Below, one piece after another: positions 28,801 to 37,860 of a stretch of DNA of 64,000 bases. Under the pieces are notes generated by a model that ran no database searches, was not told the DNA's origin, and was given only the letters and a program-made list of their open reading frames with translations. Position 1 is the stretch's first letter. Each line of letters starts with the position of its first letter. This DNA is from Natronococcus roseus (GTDB lineage Archaea; Halobacteriota; Halobacteria; Halobacteriales; Natrialbaceae), in the NCBI RefSeq assembly GCF_043677095.1, contig NZ_JBHLJR010000007.1, positions 182,756-246,755 of the forward strand, read 5' to 3'. The translations under genes and the position numbers were made by a program.

Positions 28801-29682
28801 TTAGATTTGTATTGAGAAGTGATGGTCATCCGTAACCGTCAACTCATCAATAGCAGGTTGCTGTCCTTTGGCTGGATTCACCGCCCCTTCATAGATATCA
28901 TAGGTGAGCTTGTCATCTTCCGTATTCGCCCTCATATAGATCGGAATTATTTCGTCAATATCCTCTGAAGCGAGGTTTTTGACCGCCAGATATGGATAGA
29001 ATAGCTTGTGCTTGGCGAGTGTTCTCGCCTTTCCTGTTTTGGCCTCGATCACTAACATCGTGCGTCTTCCCTGCTTGCGAGTGATGATGATGGCATCAAC
29101 CTCTACTTGGCCATTATTGTGATAGAATTCATGAGTGAGAGTTGAGTGGGGTCTGAATCCGAAGGAGAATGAAGATGCGACCGTAGTTGGTGCCGTTCCA
29201 ATAACATTGCCATCCAAACCAAGTGAGCGCCCTAAGAGTCCCGTCGATAGGGCCAAATTCACATATGAAGACTCAGAGAAGTTGGGAAGAAGCCGGTATG
29301 CATCAAGCATATCTCGAGCCTGTTGGTTGAGCAAACCAACGTCCTGTCCTCTTTGTGTAAAATCCAAACGCACTCTCTCTGAGGTGGGATACTGCTGTTC
29401 CTGGATAAAGAAATCCTCCAATTGGTCTTCCACCTGGACTAGTGCAAAGGCTGTCCCAATACCATCGGGGGCATGACCCAGCCGAAACACCATCGTCTCT
29501 CGCTCCCGTAATTCGGAGGATAGTTGGCGGAGTGTATCGATAGAGATCTCCGCTGCTGTTCGATAGTCCCTGGGATCCTCTTCGATATCCTCTAGATAGT
29601 CTCGAAATGACTTCGGTCCGAAGAGACCGTCCCCGTTCCCCTCGAGCTCTTGTAGCGCAGGTTCCCAATGATTCGCAGCCAC
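28801..29682 (-). CDS. PD-(D/E)XK restriction-endonuclease-like protein
   Basis: The protein has 293 residues and a GTG start giving MAANHWEPALQELEG. The C-terminal third has a nuclease-like core near 190-225: NNGQVEVDAIIITRKQGRR, then TMLVIEAKTGKARTLAKHKL, which is E-x-D...E-A-K followed by a helix, the PD-(D/E)XK layout. The N-terminal 180 residues are helical and may recognise DNA. It lies 135 bp upstream of the McrB-like gene on the same strand and could be co-regulated. A general defence nuclease is the best guess; the partner and target are not visible. Confidence 0.65.
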   Translation of the reverse strand: MAANHWEPALQELEGNGDGLFGPKSFRDYLEDIEEDPRDYRTAAEISIDTLRQLSSELRERETMVFRLGHAPDGIGTAFALVQVEDQLEDFFIQEQQYPTSERVRLDFTQRGQDVGLLNQQARDMLDAYRLLPNFSESSYVNLALSTGLLGRSLGLDGNVIGTAPTTVASSFSFGFRPHSTLTHEFYHNNGQVEVDAIIITRKQGRRTMLVIEAKTGKARTLAKHKLFYPYLAVKNLASEDIDEIIPIYMRANTEDDKLTYDIYEGAVNPAKGQQPAIDELTVTDDHHFSIQI

Positions 29683-29784
29683 GACTAAGTCAATTAGTCT
29701 GGTCGAGAATATAGTTTGCTACGGAGACGGGTATTTCTACAGAAGATATAGGATCGTGGGTGTAAAGTGATCGATAGGGGTTCA

Positions 29785-30168
29785 ATGGCGAACACTACAG
29801 AGTGTCCATTTTGTCAGATCGTGGATGGAGATGCTGAAGCTACCGTTCTGTTAGAGAGTGAGGACTATATCTGCTTCCTTGACAAGTATCCAGTGGCTGA
29901 GGGCCACTCGCTCGTCATCCCGAAGACCCACGTAGAACGTTTTGAAGAGTTGGATGACCCTCATATTTACGAGTTCCTTGAGCGGGCGCATGAGGTGGTC
30001 TCTGCGGAATACGAGCCCGATGCAACGAATATCGGCCTCAATAATGGTGTCGCAGCAGGCCAAACGATTCCCCACCTCCACTGGCACATCATCCCGAGAT
30101 ATACGGGCGATATGGACAACCCGGAAGGAGGGGTGCGTGGGGTGATTCCTGACAAGCAAAAGTATTAG
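29785..30168 (+). CDS. HIT family hydrolase
   Basis: I chose MANTTECPFCQIVDGD (ATG at 29785), since HIT proteins usually begin with this zinc-linked C-x-F-C segment. The protein has 127 residues. The catalytic histidine triad PHLHWHIIPRY is near residues 97-107, and the YPVAEGHSLVIPKTHV core is present. HIT proteins hydrolyse nucleotide phosphoramidates and dinucleoside polyphosphates such as AMP-lysine or Ap4A. This is an intact housekeeping-type enzyme sitting among nuclease genes, oriented away from the restriction block. Confidence 0.92.
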   Translation: MANTTECPFCQIVDGDAEATVLLESEDYICFLDKYPVAEGHSLVIPKTHVERFEELDDPHIYEFLERAHEVVSAEYEPDATNIGLNNGVAAGQTIPHLHWHIIPRYTGDMDNPEGGVRGVIPDKQKY

Positions 30169-30247
30169 AGTAGGAGAATCCGGCCAGTCAGAACAATCTA
30201 ATCGAGCTCTCAATCGGTTTTAATAATCAGCAGAGATAGTTTTAGAC

Positions 30248-30850
30248 ATGAGTTCATCACTCCTATTGGAACAACTGGCAGACGATTTCGCTACAACCAT
30301 TCCTGCTATTGACGCCCAGGCAAACCACAATCGATGGAAGCCAGGTATTGGTCCATTCGAGGAAGACAACCAGATTGAGATGCTTCGAGAAGTACTCGAG
30401 GAGGAGACAGACTACTCGATTAGGACAGAGGTATCCTATCTCGAGGGAGGACAACGAGTAGATCTCTTCCTTGAGACTGACGAGGTCCAGGTTCCGATCG
30501 AAGCGAAACTTCTTCGATTTCGCTACGATAACGGAAATATCGACCCGAACAGTTTCGCGAAGGTGTTTAGCCCCTTTCCTGAGCAATCTACCTCCACGCT
30601 ACTCACGGATGCTCAGAAGCTCTGGAACAGCGCCTTCACCGAAAGCGGTGGATTACTCGGTCTCTATTATGAACCAGTAGATGAGTTTTATGAGGAAATG
30701 ACGCCTGAAGCGATTGCTGAGAAATTCTGTCTTGATGTAGGCTATTGGTATGGTTTTGACGTGGAGACGAGTAACATCGCTTATTTCGATGGATTACGCC
30801 ATCCAGTGCATCAGCAGGGAGCGGTCATTACGTGGGAAATCATATCGTGA
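30248..30850 (+). CDS. Small PD-(D/E)XK nuclease-like protein
   Basis: The protein has 200 residues. The N-terminal helices contain WKPGIGPFEEDNQIEMLREV. The nuclease-like core at about 57-90 is YSIRTEVSYLEGGQRVDLFLE, then EVQVPIEAKLLRFRYDNGN, with the spaced E...D...E-x-K residues of the PD-(D/E)XK fold. The C-terminus is alpha/beta and has GLYYEPVDEFYEEM and VGYWYGFDV. This looks like a homologue of minimal HSDR- or Mrr-like nucleases that act with other defence proteins. The gene is 80 bp downstream of the HIT gene on the same strand and has an ATG start with AT-rich DNA upstream. Confidence 0.6.
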   Translation: MSSSLLLEQLADDFATTIPAIDAQANHNRWKPGIGPFEEDNQIEMLREVLEEETDYSIRTEVSYLEGGQRVDLFLETDEVQVPIEAKLLRFRYDNGNIDPNSFAKVFSPFPEQSTSTLLTDAQKLWNSAFTESGGLLGLYYEPVDEFYEEMTPEAIAEKFCLDVGYWYGFDVETSNIAYFDGLRHPVHQQGAVITWEIIS

Positions 30851-30963
30851 TCAGGATTTTCGAAGTTATATGAATAACTGACCACCGATTCCTGATTTAC
30901 TGGAGATATCATCTGTTTCAATCCAGATCTACGGCGGTTTACGGAAAATGAAAACTATTCCTG

Positions 30964-32064
30964 TTAATCCGATGGATTGCCGTACGTATACTCGAGTACG
31001 GTATCGCCGCTACCGTCGAGGACAATGATCACGTCACCATCTTGGTTCCAATTTTGTTGATTGTATCCCCAGTGGATCGTATCGTCAGTATCCGATCCAG
31101 GTGCCGTGACGATCCTAACACTCTCATCTGGTTCTAGCGTGAACCCAGCTGGGAACGTGACTGGACTAAAGTTCCGTCCATCGACGACACCGTGGTCATA
31201 TCGATCACGCACAGTCCAGCTAGACATATCAACAGTGTTGTCGCCGACATTTGTCAGCTCGATCCATTCGTTCTCAGGATCGCTCCCCTGGACGTTCATA
31301 GCTGTGACTTCGATATCACCCTGAACCTCAGCTGCAGCACTGACAGGTGACTCATCTGCCTCGTCCCCAGTCTCTCCGTCATCGCTAGTGGATTCGTCCT
31401 CGGTATTTTCCGTTGTTACGGTATCCTCATCCGACTCGTCTTCCTCTGCATCGTTTTCCTCCGCAGTAGTGTCTTCTTCGGCTGTCTCTAAGGCCGCTTC
31501 ATCCTCATCGTCTTCCTCTGCGCTCTCCGCGGCATCGTCTGTAGTGTCCTCATCGCTCTCTGACTCATAGGCACTATCTTCCTCCACACCGAGATCATTA
31601 GAGTCACTCTCCTCTACTTCCTCGTCAGAACTATCGTCTTCACTCGGTGGTGAGTCTGAACTACCTTCCTCCACGTCGGTTTCTGCTTCTGCCTCATCTC
31701 CATCGTCATCTGCCTCTGTATCGTCTCCACCATTAGCTACGTCGTCGTCAACATCAGGGGCTGTCTCGTCGGTTATATTGTCGGTCTCATCAGTATCGAC
31801 ATCTGGAGCGACTATCATTCCGGTCATCATTCCGACGAACACCAGTCCGACGATCATCCACGTTGAGAGGGCGATACCGCTCTCTCTACTGATTCGCTGG
31901 CGAGTGGTCGGAATAGCAAGTATCGCAACACCAGCAAATATTATTGCAGCAATCAATCCGCGGAAGAACCCGAGGATTCCCTCACCACTTACCAGCATCG
32001 ATAGCGCCAGGATACAGAAAAAGATCCCAACAACCCACTGTAGAGTACTTTTTATTTTACTCAT
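30964..32064 (-). CDS. Membrane-anchored lamin-tail-domain protein with acidic linker
   Basis: The ATG of MSKIKSTLQWVVGIFF at 32064 starts the protein (366 residues). Two membrane segments (about 8-27 and 30-50) and a third at 70-90 (MIVGLVFVGMMTGMIVAP) anchor it. A roughly 150-residue stretch of Asp/Glu/Ser/Thr (95-245) follows. The C-terminus (about 250-366) is a lamin-tail (LTD) domain: VQGDIEVTAMNVQG, ENEWIELTNVGD, VDMSSWTVRDRYDHG, GFTLEPDESVRIV and DDTIHWGYNQQNWNQDGD. LTDs often occur on secreted nucleases or surface proteins and act in binding. Here the domain would sit outside the membrane on a long disordered stalk. Confidence 0.82.
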   Translation of the reverse strand: MSKIKSTLQWVVGIFFCILALSMLVSGEGILGFFRGLIAAIIFAGVAILAIPTTRQRISRESGIALSTWMIVGLVFVGMMTGMIVAPDVDTDETDNITDETAPDVDDDVANGGDDTEADDDGDEAEAETDVEEGSSDSPPSEDDSSDEEVEESDSNDLGVEEDSAYESESDEDTTDDAAESAEEDDEDEAALETAEEDTTAEENDAEEDESDEDTVTTENTEDESTSDDGETGDEADESPVSAAAEVQGDIEVTAMNVQGSDPENEWIELTNVGDNTVDMSSWTVRDRYDHGVVDGRNFSPVTFPAGFTLEPDESVRIVTAPGSDTDDTIHWGYNQQNWNQDGDVIIVLDGSGDTVLEYTYGNPSD

Positions 32065-32417
32065 TCGTGTCACCACCCCAGTCTCCAGTTTGATCTGTAT
32101 TCTATGAACATTATTCAGCAACCCACACTTTCCTATAAGAGCTACCATCTCATATATAGATGCGTATAAGATAGAAAGTATGAATGAGTTCTGTCGACCG
32201 TACGTGGCACGAACTCAGTTTATACGAAGGGTGGCTAGATGCTATTGATGGTCCAACAATTATATCGGTAGATCGGTATTCAGTGAGTTCAATATCAGAT
32301 CAAAACTACCGTCTGTATCCAACTCAATGGATGGCTCTCACTATACACCGAATGTAGTAACACTATTTGATATCGTAGAATCCATGATTCGATATCGGGC
32401 TCAAAACACATTGGAGT

Positions 32418-32542
32418 GGTTCTGTTGAAACCCTCTTCAGGTCTTGCGATTCGCTAAGGAGCTAGTTTTCAGTCGGATCCGCGAAACCCGGTGGAAAGAG
32501 TAGCTCTTCTCGATGTCATCTCTGAAGGATTTCAACGGAGCC
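32418..32542 (-). mobile_element. 125-bp MITE with 8-bp target duplication, copy 2
   Basis: This is the reverse complement of the element at 5143-5267, with 5 mismatches in 125 by eye. It is flanked by the perfect direct repeat ATTGGAGT at 32410-32417 and 32543-32550. The different target sequence and near identity of the copies show recent independent insertions. Confidence 0.9.
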
Positions 32543-32621
32543 ATTGGAGTCAAAGATCTCTATGGTTTTAGTAAGAAATCGTAAGTATCTATTCGGACTC
32601 GAGCATTTTCTCGAGGTTCTA

Positions 32622-32664
32622 TTAACCAACATTCGGGGATGGTAATGAGAATTTTGTTGGTTAA
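32622..32664. repeat. Interrupted palindrome, site 3 of 4 (perfect arms)
   Basis: TTAACCAAC (32622-32630) and GTTGGTTAA (32656-32664) are perfect complements 25 nt apart. The following sequence (ACCCGGGCTCGGTCAGTTGG) is also found after site 4 at about 55225, so sites 3 and 4 belong to a longer related segment. Confidence 0.6.
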
Positions 32665-32665
32665 G

Positions 32666-32973
32666 ACGCGAGACTTTGAGGACCCGGGCTCGGTCAGTTG
32701 GTCGCTATACGACCGGCGCCTCTATGACGAGTCTCAAGTTCCCTTTATCCGGGTGCTCGTGGATATAAGGAGTGAGCGCCAGCAGTACCACAATACCTTT
32801 GAAGGACGACGAAGCGACCTACTGATTGCCGTTGCACTGACCTGATTCCTGGTCGATTACAAGCAAGTGGATCCGGAACTCACTGAGCACACCTAGCAGT
32901 TGGCAGCCGACCGATTCTTTGAGGACGATCTCGAATCTAAGAACAGGTTTGTAGGAAAGGTCAAGTACCTATA
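32666..32973 (+). pseudogene. Decayed gene with in-frame stops
   Basis: One forward frame reads protein-like across two in-frame stops: VLVDIRSERQQYHNTFEGRR, SDLLIAVALT-stop-FLVDYKQVDPELTEHT-stop-QLAADRFFEDDLESKNRF, VGKVKYL-stop. The consistent frame and acidic composition indicate a former haloarchaeal gene of at least 75 codons. I cannot identify it. The remainder of the 840-bp gap 32149-32989 contains the MITE and the palindrome. Confidence 0.4.
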
Positions 32974-32989
32974 GTTTGAGTTCTATGAT

Positions 32990-33376
32990 ATGCGTCCGAC
33001 ACGTCGCGCGTTACTGTGCGCTGGGGGAATAGCAGTCTGTGCAGGGTGTGCAGCAGAAAGCGAAGAAGATGTCGATAGCGGTGTTGTTCTAGAGGAGGAC
33101 GGCATTGAAGCAACTCGTGAGGAATCAGTTGATCTCACAGAAGGTCAGACAGTTACCGCAGCGATATCTGGTCTCGGCGATGGAGATCGGGTCCTGTTCA
33201 CAGTTGGAGATGGAACTGGATTCGTTCATCGCGAACACATCTATGAGGACGGAACAGACGAATACGAGGTCAAAGAAAGCGGGCAACACTCGATTCAGAC
33301 TATCCCTGAACGTCACGAGAATCCGATGAACGAGGACGTTATCGTCGACGTAGAGATTGATATTAGCGACCCATGA
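32990..33376 (+). CDS. Small secreted lipoprotein
   Basis: The protein has 128 residues. MRPTRRALLCAGGIAVCAGC is a twin-arginine signal with a lipobox at Cys20. The mature domain of about 105 residues is beta-rich and acidic (VDLTEGQTVTAAISGLGDGD, VLFTVGDGTGFVHREHIYED, VIVDVEIDIS), probably an immunoglobulin-like or jelly-roll surface domain. No enzymatic motif. It is a single gene with a TATA-like sequence in the A/T-rich DNA just upstream (TATAGTTTGAG). Confidence 0.7.
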   Translation: MRPTRRALLCAGGIAVCAGCAAESEEDVDSGVVLEEDGIEATREESVDLTEGQTVTAAISGLGDGDRVLFTVGDGTGFVHREHIYEDGTDEYEVKESGQHSIQTIPERHENPMNEDVIVDVEIDISDP

Positions 33377-33564
33377 CTCCTACTGGCTTACTGTAGGTGC
33401 CCTAAGGTCTGGGTGAAGGAGTTGGTGTTTTGCTCGAGGATTTCCATCATCTGAGAGAGAGCTGTTGCCACATGAAGGCAGTCTTATCAACGTATTGGTC
33501 TTCGTGGGCCGTCCAGAGAACCTATAGAAATCCAAAATGGTCCACTGGGTACCGGTATCACATA

Positions 33565-34179
33565 TTAGTCGTACGAGACCATGTCCAAAACCAACTCCAG
33601 ATACTCTTCTTCGGAAATGTCTCCGTTATTGTAGTCCTGAGCCCAGTCTGGAAATACAGTATATCCACCAAGATCGTTTCCTTGGCTATCCATGAAGATC
33701 ACATGAAGGTACTCAGATTCATACCCGGAGTCAACAAGAGTAGCATATGAAAGAGCGATAATTCGAACTTCCTCTTGATCTATCTGCTCCGTAGAGGTTG
33801 GTGAATAGTAATCAAGAAACACATGATCCTCACCATCTAAATACGAGACATGGATATCGTTTTGTTCCAATTCGGATTCAAGATCATCTAGCGAGTCTAT
33901 GTCATCGTCCTCGCCGGCGGCACCGAATACAACCGACCAAATTACGAGCCCGAATACCAAAGCTATGCCTCCAGATTTCACACCTCCGTTTGGATCAATT
34001 CCAGGAATCTTTGCGAGTTTCTCGGCCGTCCCCCAGTAATTATTGCCGACAGCAACTCCGAGTATCACTGGGAAGAGAACAACCGAAGCAAGTGCACCTA
34101 AAAAGTACCCATACCCCACTAACAAATTTCGTATCGTCGATCCGGGTACCATTCCCGGGACCCTCTCGGGGAGAGACAT
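33565..34179 (-). CDS. Membrane protein of unknown function
   Basis: I start at MSLPERVPGMVPGSTIRN (34179), which gives 204 residues. Two membrane segments lie at about 20-45 (YGYFLGALASVVLFPVILGV) and 70-90 (GGIALVFGLVIWSVVFGAAG). A soluble acidic domain (92-204) follows, with predicted alpha/beta content (DLESELEQNDIHVSYLDGED, VRIIALSYATLVDSGYESEY, LHVIFMDSQGNDLGGYTVFP). The C-terminal domain probably faces the outside. No recognised family. Confidence 0.65.
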   Translation of the reverse strand: MSLPERVPGMVPGSTIRNLLVGYGYFLGALASVVLFPVILGVAVGNNYWGTAEKLAKIPGIDPNGGVKSGGIALVFGLVIWSVVFGAAGEDDDIDSLDDLESELEQNDIHVSYLDGEDHVFLDYYSPTSTEQIDQEEVRIIALSYATLVDSGYESEYLHVIFMDSQGNDLGGYTVFPDWAQDYNNGDISEEEYLELVLDMVSYD

Positions 34180-34481
34180 ATCTATTTCTTCAAAAGAATT
34201 GTTATAGTGGTTTCGGATATTACCGATGGGCACCCACACTCACTAAGAATATTCCACCGAAGTTGATGTTAACCAGCGAGCGTACTATTTAGCCTCTAAG
34301 TAGCTCTAGTTACAAAGAGAGAATATGGCGAACTCTCTTATATTTCTCAATCCGGTAGCGTAGACTATCGCAGCTGGTGGATCAATTCTGCTACTGAAAT
34401 CGTCCGCCACAGAGCAGCTATGTCGCACGGGCTGGACGGCCTATCCGGGCCGTCTGTAACCTCGAGGAGAAGAGTAGACGT

Positions 34482-35300
34482 TTAGTCGGACTCGAGAATA
34501 CTTTCGAGGTCCTCTTCTAAGATTTCTTGGCCGCAATGCGGGCACTGATCGATCTTCCCTCGAGCAGCCTCGATAAACCCAGAGGCAAGAATCGATGCCG
34601 GCAGTGCGAAGAGTCCAATCCCGGTAACAGCGATTACTGCTCCGAGTACCTGACCTATTGGAGTGACTGGTGTGACGTCACCGTATCCGACCGTTGTCAG
34701 CGTGATCACGCCCCACCAGAGTGACGCAGGGATCGATGAGAATTCCTCTGGCTGCGCACCGCGTTCAGCGAAGTACATCAGACTCGAGGACATCAACAGA
34801 ATAATCGTTCCTACAACCGAGGTGATGACCAATTCTTCCCGTTTGAGTTGGAGCACTCTGACGAAGAGCTGAATGGACTCCGAGTAGCGTGCCAGTTTGA
34901 ACAGCCGTAGGAATCGAAGCAAGCGCAGTGCTCGGAGGAATCGGAGGTCAAGAATTGCTCCGAAGAAGAACGGCAGAATGGCTAAAAGGTCGATGATCAT
35001 GTACGGCGAAACTGCGTATCGCAGTCGACCCCATATCGGATGTTGATAGTCCGGATGTTCTGTCGCCGCCCAGAGTCGGCTGATGTATTCGATTGAGAAG
35101 ATCGCGACCGAGATCGCTTCGAACCAGAGGAACTCGGTAGCGTATGAAGCGTAGAGTGAGTCGACGGTCTCGAGCATGACCGCAATGACGTTCAGGACGA
35201 TAAGCCCCATGATGAGGTGGTCAATGTGGCCTCCTGTTCGGCCACCAGCACCTACTTTGAATAGTCCATGCACCCAACTGCGGGTTTCGTGGTACCCCAT
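34482..35300 (-). CDS. Voltage-gated-type potassium channel with C-terminal zinc knuckle
   Basis: I start at MGYHETRSWVHGLFK (35300); an ATG 15 codons upstream is possible. There are six membrane segments. S4 carries regularly spaced arginines (RFLRALRLLRFLRLFKLAR, about 120-140). The pore has the K+ selectivity filter TTVGYGDVTP near 203-212, followed by S6 GAVIAVTGIGLFALPASIL. The protein is a tetrameric K+ channel of the Kv/KvAP type. The C-terminus ends in CPHCGQEILEEDLE. A single C-x2-C per chain could join across subunits to bind zinc, a feature seen in some archaeal channels. Confidence 0.92.
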   Translation of the reverse strand: MGYHETRSWVHGLFKVGAGGRTGGHIDHLIMGLIVLNVIAVMLETVDSLYASYATEFLWFEAISVAIFSIEYISRLWAATEHPDYQHPIWGRLRYAVSPYMIIDLLAILPFFFGAILDLRFLRALRLLRFLRLFKLARYSESIQLFVRVLQLKREELVITSVVGTIILLMSSSLMYFAERGAQPEEFSSIPASLWWGVITLTTVGYGDVTPVTPIGQVLGAVIAVTGIGLFALPASILASGFIEAARGKIDQCPHCGQEILEEDLESILESD

Positions 35301-35351
35301 AGAAATCACTGGCAATAGATTTGTGATAGACTTATCGACATACATTCTGTG

Positions 35352-35880
35352 TGATGACTCGAGGTCGGGTGAGAGGTCTCGAGTGAGTGTTCGGCCTTGC
35401 AGTGATACTGTGCTAGATTCGATTCTGCGGCGGCGGTGAGCTGGTTAACTTTGGCCCAACAAGATGTTCACTGCGACGCTGCAAACGACTGCAGCATGAT
35501 TAGGTGGTTATCACCCCATCATCGATATGTCGCTACAGAACGTTTTACCCCAAGATCGCGTCTGTGGCGATGTTTCCACCCCTCTCCCCCACTCCCCACT
35601 TCCATGACGGCTAAGCTACGGTGCAGTTCGCTTTCCTCTGATGCCTCAAATGTGCTCTCTATACGACAGTGCCGTGTCTCTGGACGAGACGTGGTTGCTA
35701 TGGCCAGCGCTTGAGATATCCTATACGGGGCCACCAGTAGAGTGGGTCACAGGGACGGAAAACGATCGAGGGCAGACTACGATCGCTTTATTCTTTAAGT
35801 GGTTCTGGCCACAAGGTAGAGCTATGACGGGAAGTTGTTCTTGAGTGTTTCTTAATTTAGTAGCGCAGGCTATCGCTGCT
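35352..35880 (+). repeat. About 520-bp dispersed noncoding repeat, copy 2
   Basis: This is a direct-orientation match to 10023-10535, with small indels (an extra CCCCACTCC near 35590). It fills most of the 720-bp gap between the channel gene and the nuclease gene at 36022. The remaining bases, 35881-36021, are AT-rich with no gene seen. Confidence 0.75.
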
Positions 35881-36021
35881 ACTGAATCGATATAAAAATT
35901 CGAAAATCTTAATTCAAATACTGCTATTGCCACTCTTCGAATAATAGTTAGATTGGTTGTACAAAAACAGCTAAATTTTGAGAAGAATATGGAGTCTATA
36001 TTGAAACACAGTCATCAATAA

Positions 36022-37638
36022 TCAATCTGAATAGGAATATGTTATTGGGTTAACGTCTCCAGTTGTATGTGTTTGTACACCAGGGGCGGATTCCAATTCC
36101 TCTGATAGTAGATATGCCCACAAATTATTGAATTTACTGTATCTGCCCGTTCTCTCCGGTATATTCGCTTCGAAATATTCTCTGAAATCCCCTCGCTGCG
36201 CTTCTTCGACCTCTTGTAGATAATTATATGCATATTGAAGGATTGCTTTTCGTTCTCTTTTAGTCATTTTTCCACCAGAAATATCTGCATTTTCCACCCA
36301 GTTCTCGATCTCAAGATCCAATTCCGGGGGGAGTTCCTCATCACCAATATATCGCCACTTCCTGTTCCCAGATTCAATTTCATCACAGGAGTTCAACGCA
36401 TCTCGAATACAGTACATCCACAATCCGTCGAAATTAGTATAGTGGGCAGTATAGTTAGGTAGTGACTCTACTATTTCCTCCTTTGTTGCCGTCCCACGTT
36501 CCTGTATGTAGTTGTACGTATGCTGAATCATAGCCTGCTGCATTTCTACTGCTTTTCCGCTCCCCACAGGATCCTCATCTAAATTCTTGATCCAGTCATC
36601 AACTTCAGTTACTAGCACTTTCTGTTCTAATTCAGGAGACACATATCTCCAAAGACCTCTGGTCCCACCTCCTGGTTCCTGAATCCGCGGGAGCCTAGAC
36701 AGATTATCACGTAGATAGTTCGTCCAAGAACGATCAATTTCGTCTGGTGAAAGGCTATTAGATGATACTTCCAACAGATAGTTCCTAATGTTTTCGCCTT
36801 TTGCTTTCTCCTCAGTTCGAAGAAAGTTGTATGCCTGGAGAACATGTTCTGCACGTTCTTCACGTACCTCCTCAGTCCTCCCTGGAAGATGTGTCCCCAG
36901 TATCCCAAGAATATCTTCTGAACTTCTTGGTAAGTCATCATCTGTAGGATCACTACGTAGATCTTGAGCTAACCCGTCTATGAACGAATTTACTTCACGC
37001 TCAATATCCGGAGCCAAGGAATCGTTTGTCTTATCAACTAATAAATCTATCATGGCCCTCTTGACACTATCCTTGTTGTCTTTGAGTTTCTTGATTCCCT
37101 TCTTTCTCGTATTCAGTTGTTTCTCAAGTTCATAAGATTCGGCAGACTCTATCATGTCCTTTGATAGAATTCTCATATTCTCCCATTCAGAATCTAATTC
37201 GCTGATTGTAGTTTCAAACAGTGCCCCTTTCACGGTATTAGCTGAACTGGTGAGACTCAAAACCTGGAATTTCTTTCCGTTCGTCAACAGACCCCAATCT
37301 GTTTCTGTCTGCCGCATATAGCTTCGCAACTGCTCACGGTCATCTTCTATTAAATCATGCCCACCGGCTTTAGCTTCAATAATTACCTCTGGTTGTTCAC
37401 CAATGAAAAGAGCATAGTCTACCTTGATTTGGGTTGTTCCGGCCCGGACCGAGTATTGTGTCCGGACGTCGCTGAATCGATCCCACCCCAGTAAATCAAT
37501 AAGAGGTTGAATGAATTTCATCTCAACATCACTTTCAGTCATCTCGGGGAATGTGTCTATGGTCGCTTGTGAACGCTCAATATAATTGGCTAAGTCTTCA
37601 CTCATGTTCTTGGTCATGTCTTTGATCGCATGTATCAT
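36022..37638 (-). CDS. HsdR-N-like nuclease with repeated winged-helix-like modules
   Basis: I use the ATG at 37638 (about 538 residues); ATGs at 37617 and 37605 are possible. Residues about 38-140 match a type I restriction R-subunit N-terminal fold: ESDVEMKFIQPLIDLLGWDR, KVDYALFIGEQPEVIIEAKA (the D...E-x-K site), and DWGLLTNGKKFQVLSL. A helical section with a Lys-rich coiled coil follows. Then come three repeated units, each with a helix like QAYNFLRTEE, QHTYNYIQERG or QYAYNYLQEVE, and an aromatic end GLWRYV, GLWMYCIRD or NLWAYLLSE. They read as tandem winged-helix-like DNA-binding modules. There is no helicase, so it is not a type I R subunit. Base composition is much lower in GC than the repair block, suggesting transfer. 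Probably a stand-alone defence nuclease. Confidence 0.72.
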   Translation of the reverse strand: MIHAIKDMTKNMSEDLANYIERSQATIDTFPEMTESDVEMKFIQPLIDLLGWDRFSDVRTQYSVRAGTTQIKVDYALFIGEQPEVIIEAKAGGHDLIEDDREQLRSYMRQTETDWGLLTNGKKFQVLSLTSSANTVKGALFETTISELDSEWENMRILSKDMIESAESYELEKQLNTRKKGIKKLKDNKDSVKRAMIDLLVDKTNDSLAPDIEREVNSFIDGLAQDLRSDPTDDDLPRSSEDILGILGTHLPGRTEEVREERAEHVLQAYNFLRTEEKAKGENIRNYLLEVSSNSLSPDEIDRSWTNYLRDNLSRLPRIQEPGGGTRGLWRYVSPELEQKVLVTEVDDWIKNLDEDPVGSGKAVEMQQAMIQHTYNYIQERGTATKEEIVESLPNYTAHYTNFDGLWMYCIRDALNSCDEIESGNRKWRYIGDEELPPELDLEIENWVENADISGGKMTKRERKAILQYAYNYLQEVEEAQRGDFREYFEANIPERTGRYSKFNNLWAYLLSEELESAPGVQTHTTGDVNPITYSYSD

Positions 37639-37860
37639 ATAATCCAATGGTGAATCCGAGGATTGTATCGATAGGATCGGCTAACACAAAATTATCTTAC
37701 ACGGAATGTCAGTTAATTAAGGACGGTCTGTATACACCAAGGGGATCACAGTTCCGCCATTATTGGATTTGTCACCCGCATATAGATCATCGATACTACA
37801 TTCGTAATAATCGAAAGGAATTAATTGTTAACAGACCATCAGTAGAAGTCGATAACTGAT

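Noticed and set aside
36022..37638. Type I restriction R subunit
   Set aside because: The N-terminal nuclease fold is present but no helicase motifs and no HsdM or HsdS genes are nearby.
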